From assembly GCA_017405465.1 (NCBI GenBank), contig JAFRAJ010000057.1, positions 1-45,744 of the forward strand: 45,744 nucleotides of DNA, in the 5' to 3' direction. How positions within the stretch are numbered: the first letter of the stretch is position 1; each line of letters opens with the position of its first letter. Shown piece by piece: positions 9,053 through 15,885 of this stretch. The DNA is from Oscillospiraceae bacterium. GTDB lineage: Bacteria > Bacillota > Clostridia > Oscillospirales > Ruminococcaceae. The notes below the pieces were generated by a model that made no database searches, had not been told where the DNA came from, and worked only from the letters and a program-made list of their open reading frames with translations. Made by a program: the position numbers and the translations under genes.

Positions 9053-9135
9053 TCAAAAGTTTCAACGGCGTCCCTCTGTACACAGACTGACAGCCCTGTG
9101 GAAACACCTGATAACTGACGGTTTTACCTACAAAA

Positions 9136-9169
9136 AGAGTCACGCAAAGGATAATTGTGTGACTTTTTT
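9136..9169 (+). terminator. rho-independent terminator of operon 2
   Basis: AGTCACGC (9138-9145) pairs with GTGTGACT (9157-9164) through one G-U pair, followed by six T. It lies 86 bp after the second sensor gene. Confidence 0.75.
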
Positions 9170-9234
9170 GCCTGCAGATAAGACAATCATAGCGAGGGAA
9201 GAACTCATCTGTATCTCAGAAAGGAGACACTTAC

Positions 9235-9729
9235 ATGAAGAAACTGATGTACAGGGATCTCAGACTCGTGTTCTGCGTCCACAACGTCGTATTCTATATA
9301 CTTTTGCTGATCTGCCTCATGATGAGGCTGTGGGGGGAAGGAGAGACCCTCTTCGCCATGGTCCTCATCCTCCCGGGCATCACGGTGTCAGGCGTCATCT
9401 GGTATGACCAGTCTCGCGGAGGGATGCCGGACATGCCGGATCCCGGCACCGACCGTATAGTATATGTTAAGGAAAAATATCTGCTTCTGCTGATCATGGA
9501 GGCTGCCGGCGTCCTCGCGGGCGCCGCTCTGTGGAAGTTCTGCGACATGCGCAGGATAACGCCTCCCACGGTGACGGACGCTGCTCTGGCGGCCGCTTCA
9601 TGCGTTCCGTTCGTGATCTGCGCCGTCTCGTTGGTCATCCCGTTCGACCTTAAGTTCGGCTCCGCAAGGACCGTTCCTCTCAAGCTGATAGTGTCAAACA
9701 AAAAGCCATGTCGCTGGACATGGCTTTAA
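9235..9729 (+). pseudogene. truncated ABC-2-type transporter permease
   Basis: ATG 9235 follows AGAAAGGAG. The protein begins like small ABC-2 permeases (M-K-K-L-M-Y-R-D-L-R-L-V, then helices at about 15-32 and 40-55), with further helices near 80-95 and 120-140 and the family-like block P-F-D-L-K-F-G near residue 140. The final residues are encoded by the arm of a terminator hairpin (9702-9727) that points the other way, so the normal 3' end has been lost. A full copy would be expected to be some 50 or more residues longer. No ATPase partner gene is nearby. The family call is moderate and the truncation is clear. Confidence 0.6.
9702..9727 (-). terminator. terminator on the minus strand
   Basis: AAAGCCATGT (9702-9711) and its exact complement (9718-9727) flank a 6-base loop. 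The T-rich tail (TTTTTGTTT) lies on the minus strand, so the hairpin serves the minus-strand remnant ending at 9761. It overlaps the last codons of the truncated permease. Confidence 0.7.
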
Positions 9730-9760
9730 CCATTACAATAGTGTTTTATTCAATTTTTAT

Positions 9761-10009
9761 TCACTTGTTAGAAGCCAGGAAGAACATAACTCCTGAAATA
9801 AATGTACAAACCCACAGGAACAGAAAACGAAACCATTTGTGCACAATAAGTGAATAATAAATGATATTACCGGACTCCTGGATGTCGATATACCAGAGAA
9901 TAGTCTCAGAAATCGTTAGAAAGAGTGGTACAGAGAGCAATACTGCAAGAGACAGAAGTGCGTTTTGTTTTCTGTTAAAGAAAAAAGAGATATATAGAAA
10001 TATTAAATA
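9761..10009 (-). pseudogene. 3' remnant of a membrane-protein gene
   Basis: On the minus strand, 82 codons are open with no plausible start. They encode two hydrophobic helices separated by a polar stretch (W-Y-I-D-I-Q-E-S-G-N) and end at TGA 9761, 34 bp before a matching minus-strand terminator. The length, the hydrophobic pattern and the terminator together suggest the tail of a real membrane protein whose front is gone. I cannot name the family. Confidence 0.5.
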
Positions 10010-10022
10010 CTAAAAAACTGAT

Positions 10023-10100
10023 TTAGTTAGCATCACACCAGGTATCCCATTTTTCTCTGTAGTCTTCTTCGGGTATGATCCATGCCAGCAGATCTCTTAT
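10023..10100 (-). pseudogene. possible short gene remnant
   Basis: A minus-strand frame of about 26 codons reads L-L-A-W-I-I-P-E-E-D-Y-R-E-K-W-D-T-W and ends at TAA 10023. The codon pattern is protein-like, but it is too short to place. With the remnant at 9761-10009 it suggests that this gap between the permease and the toxin-antitoxin-like pair is decayed sequence. Confidence 0.22.
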
Positions 10101-10109
10101 AAGTTATTC

Positions 10110-10138
10110 TTGCTTATTCGGTCCGAATAGCATATAAT
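10110..10138 (+). promoter_or_regulatory. promoter with a palindromic operator in its spacer
   Basis: TATAAT (10133-10138) is preceded at 17 bp by TTGCTT (10110-10115). A perfect 15-bp palindrome, TATTCGG-T-CCGAATA, occupies 10115-10129, inside the spacer. It is well placed to block RNA polymerase. Autoregulation by the AbrB-like protein encoded 21 bp downstream is the natural guess. Confidence 0.65.
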
Positions 10139-10158
10139 AATTGCAAGAGGTGATCAGC

Positions 10159-10698
10159 ATGGAAACGAGGATCGGAAAAATCACGGTCAGCAAAGCAGGC
10201 GGAACGGCGTCGAGTGGGTCGAAAACTTATAAACTGTCCTTGCCGTCGGCATGGGTTGCAGCTATGGGTTTGGCTGGCGACGGTGGCCGAGTGGTCCTTT
10301 CATTCGACGGTGAGACGATCATCATTCGCCCGGAACAGAGTGTGGAGCAGTACAAAGCAGCACGCTTGGCGCAGGGTCACAAGCTGATGGAAATCCGTTA
10401 CTACAATGGGGATGTTCTCTGCACCTTGATTTACGCAGACAAGACTGTGCAGGACCTTTGCGCAGAAAACCATACAAACAATCTAGTAAAAACCGCCTTT
10501 GGAAAGAACTCGCTTCCATCGTGGGCGGATCTGGAAGCTTTCCTGGAGGAACGCTGCATCCCCCGGCAGCGAGCGGGACTGCGGGAGTATCTGGAGGCTC
10601 TGGGATTGGATGAATATGACTCCCTCGCTATTATTCAAAAAACCAAGGGGCGTATGGCTGAGGACGATCAATGGATGGAGGTGCGAGAGATCAGATGA
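10159..10698 (+). CDS. AbrB/MazE-like N-terminal domain protein, putative antitoxin
   Basis: The first 50 residues of this 179-residue protein (G-K-I-T-V-S-K-A-G-G..., S-L-P-S-A-W, then a G-D/V-V-L-S-F-D-G-E-T-I-I-I-R-P end) fit a swapped-hairpin AbrB/MazE DNA-binding fold. The remaining 125 residues are unrecognised and could contact the partner kinase. ATG 10159 has AGAGGTGAT ahead of it; the in-frame TTG at 10141 lacks such a site. The stop overlaps the start of the HipA-like gene (ATGA), so translation is probably coupled. The pair resembles HipBA-type toxin-antitoxin modules but with an AbrB-type rather than an HTH partner. The function is inferred. Confidence 0.65.
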   Translation: METRIGKITVSKAGGTASSGSKTYKLSLPSAWVAAMGLAGDGGRVVLSFDGETIIIRPEQSVEQYKAARLAQGHKLMEIRYYNGDVLCTLIYADKTVQDLCAENHTNNLVKTAFGKNSLPSWADLEAFLEERCIPRQRAGLREYLEALGLDEYDSLAIIQKTKGRMAEDDQWMEVREIR

Positions 10699-11504
10699 CA
10701 GTACAGTTTGTAACGAACGATAAGGTGGCCGAGACCTCCTCCAAAGGCAACCAGGAGAAATGGCAGGACGGCGGGCGCTGGTACAAGCTGGATCAGTTTG
10801 GCTATGAGGGCCTCGCCGAAACGGTGATCTCCCATTTGTTGGAGCACAGCAGTATAGAAACGGACACGCCCTTCCGTTTCGTCCGCTACCGGATGGAGCG
10901 GATGAACGTTCACGGGCGGGATCGAAACGGCTGCTCAAGCGAGGACTTTCTCCGACCCGGAGAGTCTATCATTACCCTGTCCCACCTGTTCAAAAGAGAA
11001 GGTCTCCTCTTGAAGGACGTCTTAACACGTCTGTCCAGTGACAAGAAGCGGATTGCGTGGCTTGCCGAGGAGACAGCAGCTCTCACCGGTTTGGAGCTGT
11101 TTCCGCAATATCTGACGATACTCTTCGAGGTGGACGCCCTGTTTCTGAACGATGACCGGCATCTGAACAATATCGCTGTTCTGGAAAAGGACGGGCGATT
11201 CGACTATTGTCCCATCTTTGACAACGGCGCCGGACTTCTGTCCAATGTGCAGATGGCACCGATGGACATCGATCCCGCCGTGTTGATTCGCTCGGCGAAA
11301 GCGCGACCATTCAACACGACCTTCAACCGCCAGGTGATCCATGCGAGGAATCTGTACGGACCGCAGCTTCATATGCCCCGATTTACGGAAAAAGAGCTTC
11401 GCCTTGAGCTGGAAGAACCGCTGAACTACTATGCGCAGCGTGATCGCAGCTTTATTGCGGATCGCGTTTGTCAAACGATCTTAACGCGGCAAAAGAACTG
11501 TTGA
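10695..11504 (+). CDS. HipA-like protein kinase, putative toxin
   Basis: The 269-residue product has the kinase core of HipA/CtkA-type enzymes: a lysine in W-Y-K31-L-D, the catalytic loop L-N-D-D154-R-H-L-N-N159 and the metal-binding F-D176-N-G. It lacks the extra N-terminal domain of classical HipA (about 440 residues), so it is a short form. HipA kinases phosphorylate translation factors such as glutamyl-tRNA synthetase and stop growth; whether this one does is unknown. ATG 10695 overlaps the upstream stop by 4 bases. Both genes have a base composition unlike the AT-rich DNA around them, which suggests acquisition as a unit. Confidence 0.75.
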   Translation: MTVQFVTNDKVAETSSKGNQEKWQDGGRWYKLDQFGYEGLAETVISHLLEHSSIETDTPFRFVRYRMERMNVHGRDRNGCSSEDFLRPGESIITLSHLFKREGLLLKDVLTRLSSDKKRIAWLAEETAALTGLELFPQYLTILFEVDALFLNDDRHLNNIAVLEKDGRFDYCPIFDNGAGLLSNVQMAPMDIDPAVLIRSAKARPFNTTFNRQVIHARNLYGPQLHMPRFTEKELRLELEEPLNYYAQRDRSFIADRVCQTILTRQKNC

Positions 11505-11822
11505 AAGCCGAAATACTAGCGGTTTTCTACGGCCAAAGATAAAGAACCAGTAATACGATTTTGATATTAATACCTTCCAGGTAAAAGAAGTTACGCTATG
11601 TCTAATAGCAGGCAAAAAGTAAGAAAAGAAGCACATATTTAAAAAGAGTTTATTCGTATTTGGGTAGCAAGTACGGGATCTTTTTTTTGAGGAAAGATTG
11701 TGAGTATGTACGGAGCATACAGAGGCTGCAATCTGCACTGAATATAGCTCTCTGAAAAATGCCTGAAGTATAGCAGTGAAAAAGGCTGACGGAAATCGAT
11801 TGTAAACAATCTGTTACGTGCA
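11505..11822. other. intergenic stretch without recognised gene
   Basis: Apart from a short dyad GATTG-TAAA-CAATC near 11799-11812, I see no gene, terminator with a convincing T-run, or RNA in this AT-rich stretch between the HipA-like gene and the riboswitch promoter. Confidence 0.5.
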
Positions 11823-11851
11823 TTGACAGGGGCACTTCAGCGTGCTACTAT
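11823..11851 (+). promoter_or_regulatory. promoter of the riboswitch transcript
   Basis: TTGACA (11823-11828) and TACTAT (11846-11851) are separated by 17 bp, placing the transcript start a few bases before the riboswitch stem at 11858. Confidence 0.7.
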
Positions 11852-11855
11852 GACG

Positions 11856-11973
11856 ATGCAAAAGGGAGTAGCTTAACGCAGAAGCGTATTTGGCTATCGT
11901 CATCACGACAGAAAGTGTCCGATCCAAATGAGAAAGCAAGACTTTTGCCGCATGGGCGGCAGAGGTCTTTTTT
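11856..11973 (+). ncRNA. yybP-ykoY family riboswitch (Mn2+) with terminator platform
   Basis: The aptamer shows the family hallmarks in order: AAAGGGAGTAGC (11861-11872), a hairpin, the loop TCGTCATCAC (11898-11907), a second hairpin, and GCAAGACTTTTGCC (11936-11949). GCAAAAG (11858-11864) pairs exactly with CTTTTGC (11942-11948) to close the P1 stem. The same CTTTTGC also belongs to a terminator stem (AGAC-TTT-TGCCGC with GCGGCA-GAG-GTCT, 11939-11968, then six T). The two folds exclude each other, so ligand binding should free the transcript: an ON switch. The family is known to sense Mn2+. The only gene downstream is the His-rich peptide at 12014. Confidence 0.85.
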
Positions 11974-12013
11974 AATATGCCGCCGCGGAAATATATCTAC
12001 GGAGGTAACAAAA

Positions 12014-12298
12014 ATGTATAACAGGAATTTTAATCATATGGGACACGGCCCGGGATTCGGTCCGGGAATGCACAGAGGGCATGGATTCGGTCACGGCCAG
12101 CACAGAGGTCCGGGATTCGGTCCGGGAATGTACAGAGGCTTTGGCCCCATGCACAGAGCTCCCCGCCCGATGCGTCCTATGTTCTTCGGCCCGTTATTCC
12201 GTCCGCGTCACTACTACGGATATGGCCCCGGTACCTTCGGATGCCTCGGCCCGTTCCTCTTCCTGATACTGCTGGCTTCAGTATTTGGGATCAGATAA
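12014..12298 (+). CDS. His/Gly/Met-rich small membrane peptide under Mn2+ riboswitch
   Basis: ATG 12014 follows GGAGG (12001-12005). The 94-residue product has a polar N-terminal part (1-70) with eight histidines, seven methionines (including the start) and many Gly, Phe and Arg, built from repeats such as G-P-G-F-G-P-G-M-H/Y-R-G at about 12-22 and 32-42. One hydrophobic helix follows (about 78-92), then a short Arg end. No enzyme domain is visible. The upstream riboswitch strongly suggests a role in manganese or related metal handling, for example metal binding at the membrane or a partner of an exporter. That role is inference; I know no named family for it. Confidence 0.75.
   Translation: MYNRNFNHMGHGPGFGPGMHRGHGFGHGQHRGPGFGPGMYRGFGPMHRAPRPMRPMFFGPLFRPRHYYGYGPGTFGCLGPFLFLILLASVFGIR
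12050..12139 (+). repeat. 60-bp-spaced internal repeat in the His-rich gene
   Basis: A 21-base unit starting CCGGGATTCGGTCC occurs identically at 12050-12070 and 12110-12130, followed by nearly identical CACAGAGG/TACAGAGG. The offset of exactly 60 bp points to a tandem duplication that lengthened the His/Gly region by 20 residues. Confidence 0.8.
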
Positions 12299-12306
12299 GT
12301 AGAAAA

Positions 12307-12335
12307 AATACCGCTGCGGATTCCGCAGCGGTATT
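12307..12335. terminator. terminator between convergent genes
   Basis: AATACCGCTGCGG and its exact complement (13-bp arms, 3-base loop). On the minus strand it is followed by six T, so it serves the lipoprotein gene best; on the plus strand it can also stop the riboswitch transcript. Confidence 0.85.
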
Positions 12336-12356
12336 GTGTATCAGCATATCAGTGTG

Positions 12357-13844
12357 TCAGGGTTCTACCCAGACAGCGTAGAGGACGATATTGTCTGCTG
12401 TCAGCAGCGCGCCGTCGAGGATCGCATGTCCCCATTTGTTCTCCCAGTGTCCGAACGTGTAGCCTTCTTTGGTAGGAGTCGGCAGGCCGTAGATCTGTTC
12501 GTCTTCGTAGTATTTCATCGGAGCGCAGGCTGTACCGCCTCTGGAATCAAAGGTTATCGTACCGTACCTTCTCCACCGTGCATGCAGCGTGAATTCTTCC
12601 GCGGAGATATATGAACCGCCGGTGAAGTACATCTCGTGATCGTCATACCAGCCCTGGAACTCATATCCGTCTCTGGTCGGTGTCGGCAGATCAGGCAGAG
12701 GATAATCTTCCGCGAAGTACAGAGGCGAGCATGAAGATCCGCCGTTTGAATCGAAGTTGATCTTTCCCTGTTTGGACCATTCAGCGTACAGCGTGATCTT
12801 GCCTTCTTCCAGCAGAGCTCCCTCGCTGATCGGTACACCGTTCTTGTCTTTCCAGGCTATGAACTGATAACCGTCTCTCTTCGGGGTGGGGAGCTTGGGC
12901 AGTGCGCGGTTGGCGAACGTCTTCATCTGTTCGCAGGCGCTTCCGCCATTGGAATCGAATGTGATCGTGACTGCGCCGAAGTACCAGGCATAGATCGTGG
13001 TATCCTCGCCGGGAAGCACGTCCCCGGAGTTGATAGTGTTCTTGTCTGCGTCACACCAGCGGGAGAACAGACAGTCTTCTCTCTCAGGAGTCGGAAGCTC
13101 AGGCAGAGGATCTCCCACATTGAGTACGATGGGAGGAAGCGGGTCGCCGCCTCTGGTGTCGAGGGTGACTGTGAACTGCTCCTTGTAGACAGCGAAGAGG
13201 CTGACAGGGTGGCCGGGCATGATGTCGCCGGCTTCTGCAGGGTCGCCGTTCTCGTAGGCCCAGTATTCGAACTTGCGTCCGTCCTTTACGGCAAGAGGCA
13301 GTTCGGGGAAGGGCTCTCCCTTCCTGAGCTTCAGAGGATCGAAGAATCCTCCGCCGTCAGAACTGAAGGTGACCAGATATTTGACGTCCTTCGCGATCTC
13401 GAGATCGTCGAGTCCGTCCCAGGATTTGATGTCTGATGTGTCCAGAAACTTCTGGAATCTGCAGACGTTATTGTTGTATGCCAGGTTGGTAAGGTCGATG
13501 TAGCCTGTATCGATGTCAGTGACATCGCAGGTGGCCTTGAGGACGACGGTAGTCCCGGATACAGGTCCCACATTGAACTCCCAGACGTTCTCTGAAAGCT
13601 CATTGGCATCTGTCAGGGGACCGCCCTGACGGAAATCCGAATTAGGAATGCCGTAAGACATGGCAGGACCTTCTTCCGTGTTGCTGAAGGTCGCGAAGTA
13701 GAGGAATTCGTCTTCAAAGCAGACCCATGTACCGGTCAGCTTTTCAGCAAGGGCTGTGTCATCCGCGCTTTTCTTGGACTTGCCGCATGAGCTGAGGCAG
13801 ATAGCCGTACACAGGCAGAGCAGCAGAGCAAGTATCCTTTTCAT
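12357..13844 (-). CDS. lipoprotein with five InlB B-type repeats
   Basis: The 495-residue protein begins with a lipoprotein signal ending L-S-S-C20, so it should be held on the outer face of the membrane. After an unassigned region (about 30-160) come five tandem repeats of about 65 residues with the Listeria-Bacteroides/InlB B-repeat pattern: F-D-S-x-G-G, then L-P-x-P-T-R-D-G-Y-x-F-x-x-W, then T-L-Y-A-x-W. Such repeats act in adhesion or as spacers in surface proteins. Repeats 3-5 are the most alike, which suggests recent duplication. A strong minus-strand terminator follows at 12307. Confidence 0.85.
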   Translation of the reverse strand: MKRILALLLCLCTAICLSSCGKSKKSADDTALAEKLTGTWVCFEDEFLYFATFSNTEEGPAMSYGIPNSDFRQGGPLTDANELSENVWEFNVGPVSGTTVVLKATCDVTDIDTGYIDLTNLAYNNNVCRFQKFLDTSDIKSWDGLDDLEIAKDVKYLVTFSSDGGGFFDPLKLRKGEPFPELPLAVKDGRKFEYWAYENGDPAEAGDIMPGHPVSLFAVYKEQFTVTLDTRGGDPLPPIVLNVGDPLPELPTPEREDCLFSRWCDADKNTINSGDVLPGEDTTIYAWYFGAVTITFDSNGGSACEQMKTFANRALPKLPTPKRDGYQFIAWKDKNGVPISEGALLEEGKITLYAEWSKQGKINFDSNGGSSCSPLYFAEDYPLPDLPTPTRDGYEFQGWYDDHEMYFTGGSYISAEEFTLHARWRRYGTITFDSRGGTACAPMKYYEDEQIYGLPTPTKEGYTFGHWENKWGHAILDGALLTADNIVLYAVWVEP

Positions 13845-13873
13845 AATGTTGATTACCTTTCCCGAAGCTGCCG

Positions 13874-13969
13874 TCAGAATGCCGGCAGGATTTCGTAACG
13901 TACGCCCGCGCCTTTGCGAGGGTCATCTCCGTATCCGTATGATCCGGAGATATATGTATACATCATCAT
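13874..13969 (-). CDS. possible 31-residue peptide, Tyr/Gly-rich
   Basis: A short frame starts with three ATG codons (13961-13969 read on the minus strand) and ends 29 bp before the lipoprotein start. The product reads S-G-S-Y-G-Y-G-D-D-P-R-K-G-A-G-V-R-Y-E. The composition is unusual for random DNA, but no good ribosome-binding site is visible. It may be a leader peptide, a remnant or chance. It occupies most of the otherwise empty 306-bp gap between the lipoprotein and the gene at 14151. Confidence 0.25.
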   Translation of the reverse strand: MMMYTYISGSYGYGDDPRKGAGVRYEILPAF

Positions 13970-14064
13970 TTTATCACTATGGAGAAGAACAGAAATGATG
14001 TTAATCTGTCCAAAAATCAAACTTGTGTTTCGGCGTTTTCAACATTATCTGTCAGAATGTGCAT

Positions 14065-14092
14065 TTGTTCTGCGTGAACAGTAGTATATAAT
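14065..14092 (+). promoter_or_regulatory. promoter for the 14151 gene
   Basis: TTGTTC (14065-14070) and a perfect TATAAT (14087-14092) with a 16-bp spacer lie 58 bp ahead of ATG 14151. Confidence 0.5.
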
Positions 14093-14150
14093 GAATATAC
14101 CTGTACCGGATATGCATTGTGCGATACAGGGAAACGAAAGGATTAATGGA

Positions 14151-14546
14151 ATGAAACTCCTTAAGAAGATACTTATAGGTATAGCTCTGTTCGTTCTGGC
14201 TGAACTGCTGATATATCTCATCGGAACAGGATTCATCAGGAACAGATTCGTAGAGATCCGCAAATGGGAAGTGTCTGACAGCGGCGAAGAGATCACGGTC
14301 ACAGTGAGCGTTCCCTCGTCTATCGGTTATGTCAGGAAAGTAAGAGAACGCAGCCGCGAAGGCGGAAAGCTCTGTCTTGACTGCTATTCCGCTTTCGGAG
14401 GGATCAACGGAAGGATAGGGGCAAAAAGCAGCTATACGCTCCCGCTGGGAAGCGACGTCAATGTCATAGCTCTGTACAGAGGAGACGGCACCTATGAAGA
14501 CGTGCTGTACAAAGCGGCAGACGGGACCTGGCAGGAGGTAGACTGA
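14151..14546 (+). CDS. hypothetical membrane-anchored protein
   Basis: From ATG 14151 (AAAGGATTAATGGA ahead) the product is 131 residues: one N-terminal membrane helix (about 8-27), then a beta-rich domain of about 100 residues that is probably outside the cell. An earlier in-frame ATG at 14091 overlaps the promoter and is not favoured. It heads a run of three small envelope genes (14151, 14632, 15282). No family recognised. Confidence 0.6.
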   Translation: MKLLKKILIGIALFVLAELLIYLIGTGFIRNRFVEIRKWEVSDSGEEITVTVSVPSSIGYVRKVRERSREGGKLCLDCYSAFGGINGRIGAKSSYTLPLGSDVNVIALYRGDGTYEDVLYKAADGTWQEVD

Positions 14547-14631
14547 TCTTTCCTTAAGAGAAGATGATCAGTCAGATCAATAAGATATCAGTCACAAAAC
14601 ATGTACACCTGATCTGCAGGAGGACACATCG

Positions 14632-15255
14632 ATGGCAGACAAAGTAGTAACTTACAGAACAGATATCATAGAAGACGGCAGCGGGAAGTACCGCTGGGTG
14701 TACGAACTGCCGATGCTAAAGTCTTTCTTCCTTCTTTTTGAAGTATGGAAAGTCCTTTTGCTCGCAGCACTCATCGTCGGGATCCTTCTTTCTGTCCTGG
14801 TCCTGATAGCCGGAGACGGACTGAAAGACGTCCTGTTCAGTTTTGAGATGGCGGGACTGGTACTCGGTATCCTGCTGGTGCTCTCGATCCCGGCATACTG
14901 GATCGTCACTAAGGCGAACAACGGAAAATATACCGTGCTCTTCGAGATGGACGATTCAGGTATAGACCATATCCAGATCAAGACCGATAAGGCGAAAGCG
15001 CTGGATGCCCTTACAGTTTTCGTCGGTCTTTTAGCAGGTGCCAGGACGACCACAGCGGCAGGCTTGCTGTCTGCTTCCGGAGGATCTCTGTATTCAAGAT
15101 TCTCAAACGTAAAGAGGATAAAGGCTGACAGAAAAAACAACCGCATCCTTGTAGACGGAACGCTCATCAGGAACCGGGTATATATCGATGACGGCAATTT
15201 CGATTTCGTCTACGATTACATCGTCAGACACTGTCCGCAGGCTAAAATCTCCTGA
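14632..15255 (+). CDS. hypothetical two-helix membrane protein
   Basis: GCAGGAGG precedes ATG 14632. The 207-residue protein has a short N-terminal cytoplasmic part, two long helices (about 38-60 and 75-95) and a C-terminal domain of about 105 residues containing T-T-T-A-A-G-L-L-S-A-S-G-G-S-L-Y, a Ser/Gly-rich linker before F-S-N-V-K-R-I-K. The tail could be a PH-like fold, but I cannot show this. It lies 85 bp after the previous gene and 26 bp before the next. Confidence 0.65.
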   Translation: MADKVVTYRTDIIEDGSGKYRWVYELPMLKSFFLLFEVWKVLLLAALIVGILLSVLVLIAGDGLKDVLFSFEMAGLVLGILLVLSIPAYWIVTKANNGKYTVLFEMDDSGIDHIQIKTDKAKALDALTVFVGLLAGARTTTAAGLLSASGGSLYSRFSNVKRIKADRKNNRILVDGTLIRNRVYIDDGNFDFVYDYIVRHCPQAKIS

Positions 15256-15281
15256 GCGGGAGAAGAACGGAGGAATAAAAA

Positions 15282-15776
15282 ATGACAAGAAGAAGGATAT
15301 TCGCAGCTGTATTCTGTCTGATGGCGATAATAGCGGCGGGACTCATCATAATGTTGAGAAACGGCGTGCACCGCAACGATCCTCCGGATCCGGGCACACC
15401 TGCACCGGATCCCCACAAGGGAACATTCTCATGTGAATACGGCACCATGACGTTCAACGGAGACGGAAAGAGCATAAGCATCAGCGTGACGCCTGAGCTG
15501 GCAGAACTCACGGGACTTCCCGAGGGCGATTCATCCGGAACATATGCGTTTCTATCCGGCAATCTGCCGCCTCACGGCAGCGTGGACGTCAGATACGATG
15601 TAGCTCATGAGCTCGAGATAAATGCCGGAAATGTTTCCGTGGTACTAAACATTGGCATCGCTTCACAGGACGGCAAGACCTATACCGTCGGATACTATAC
15701 CGTCACAGACAGTTCTATACCGATCGTTCTGGAAAAGAACGGCAAGAATATTACAGCTGATTTCAAAAAGCAGTGA
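15282..15776 (+). CDS. hypothetical secreted or anchored protein
   Basis: The 164-residue product has an Arg-rich start and one hydrophobic helix (7-26) that can act as an uncleaved signal anchor. A Pro-rich linker (D-P-P-D-P-G-T-P-A-P-D-P) leads to a beta-rich outer domain of about 115 residues. One cysteine occurs in F-S-C-E-Y. No family recognised. It follows the gene at 14632 at 26 bp, so the two are likely co-transcribed. Confidence 0.6.
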   Translation: MTRRRIFAAVFCLMAIIAAGLIIMLRNGVHRNDPPDPGTPAPDPHKGTFSCEYGTMTFNGDGKSISISVTPELAELTGLPEGDSSGTYAFLSGNLPPHGSVDVRYDVAHELEINAGNVSVVLNIGIASQDGKTYTVGYYTVTDSSIPIVLEKNGKNITADFKKQ

Positions 15777-15885
15777 CATTCAACAAGAAACAGATTTCAA
15801 CTTCTCTGTTTTCACATTTTGCCAGCATACGCTTCTCTTAAATATAATTAATGCTAGAGAATGCGAACATACGGAGGAGACTGGA

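Noticed and set aside
9042..9407. 121-codon frame overlapping the truncated permease
   Set aside because: It shares bases with a better frame that has a ribosome-binding site and membrane helices, and it reads through the operon 2 terminator.
11481..11738. Minus-strand frame behind the HipA-like gene
   Set aside because: No ribosome-binding site, low-complexity AT-rich translation, and overlap with the 3' end of the kinase gene.
12050..12139. CRISPR-like repeat
   Set aside because: Only two copies are present and they are in frame within a coding gene; no array or cas genes occur in the window.
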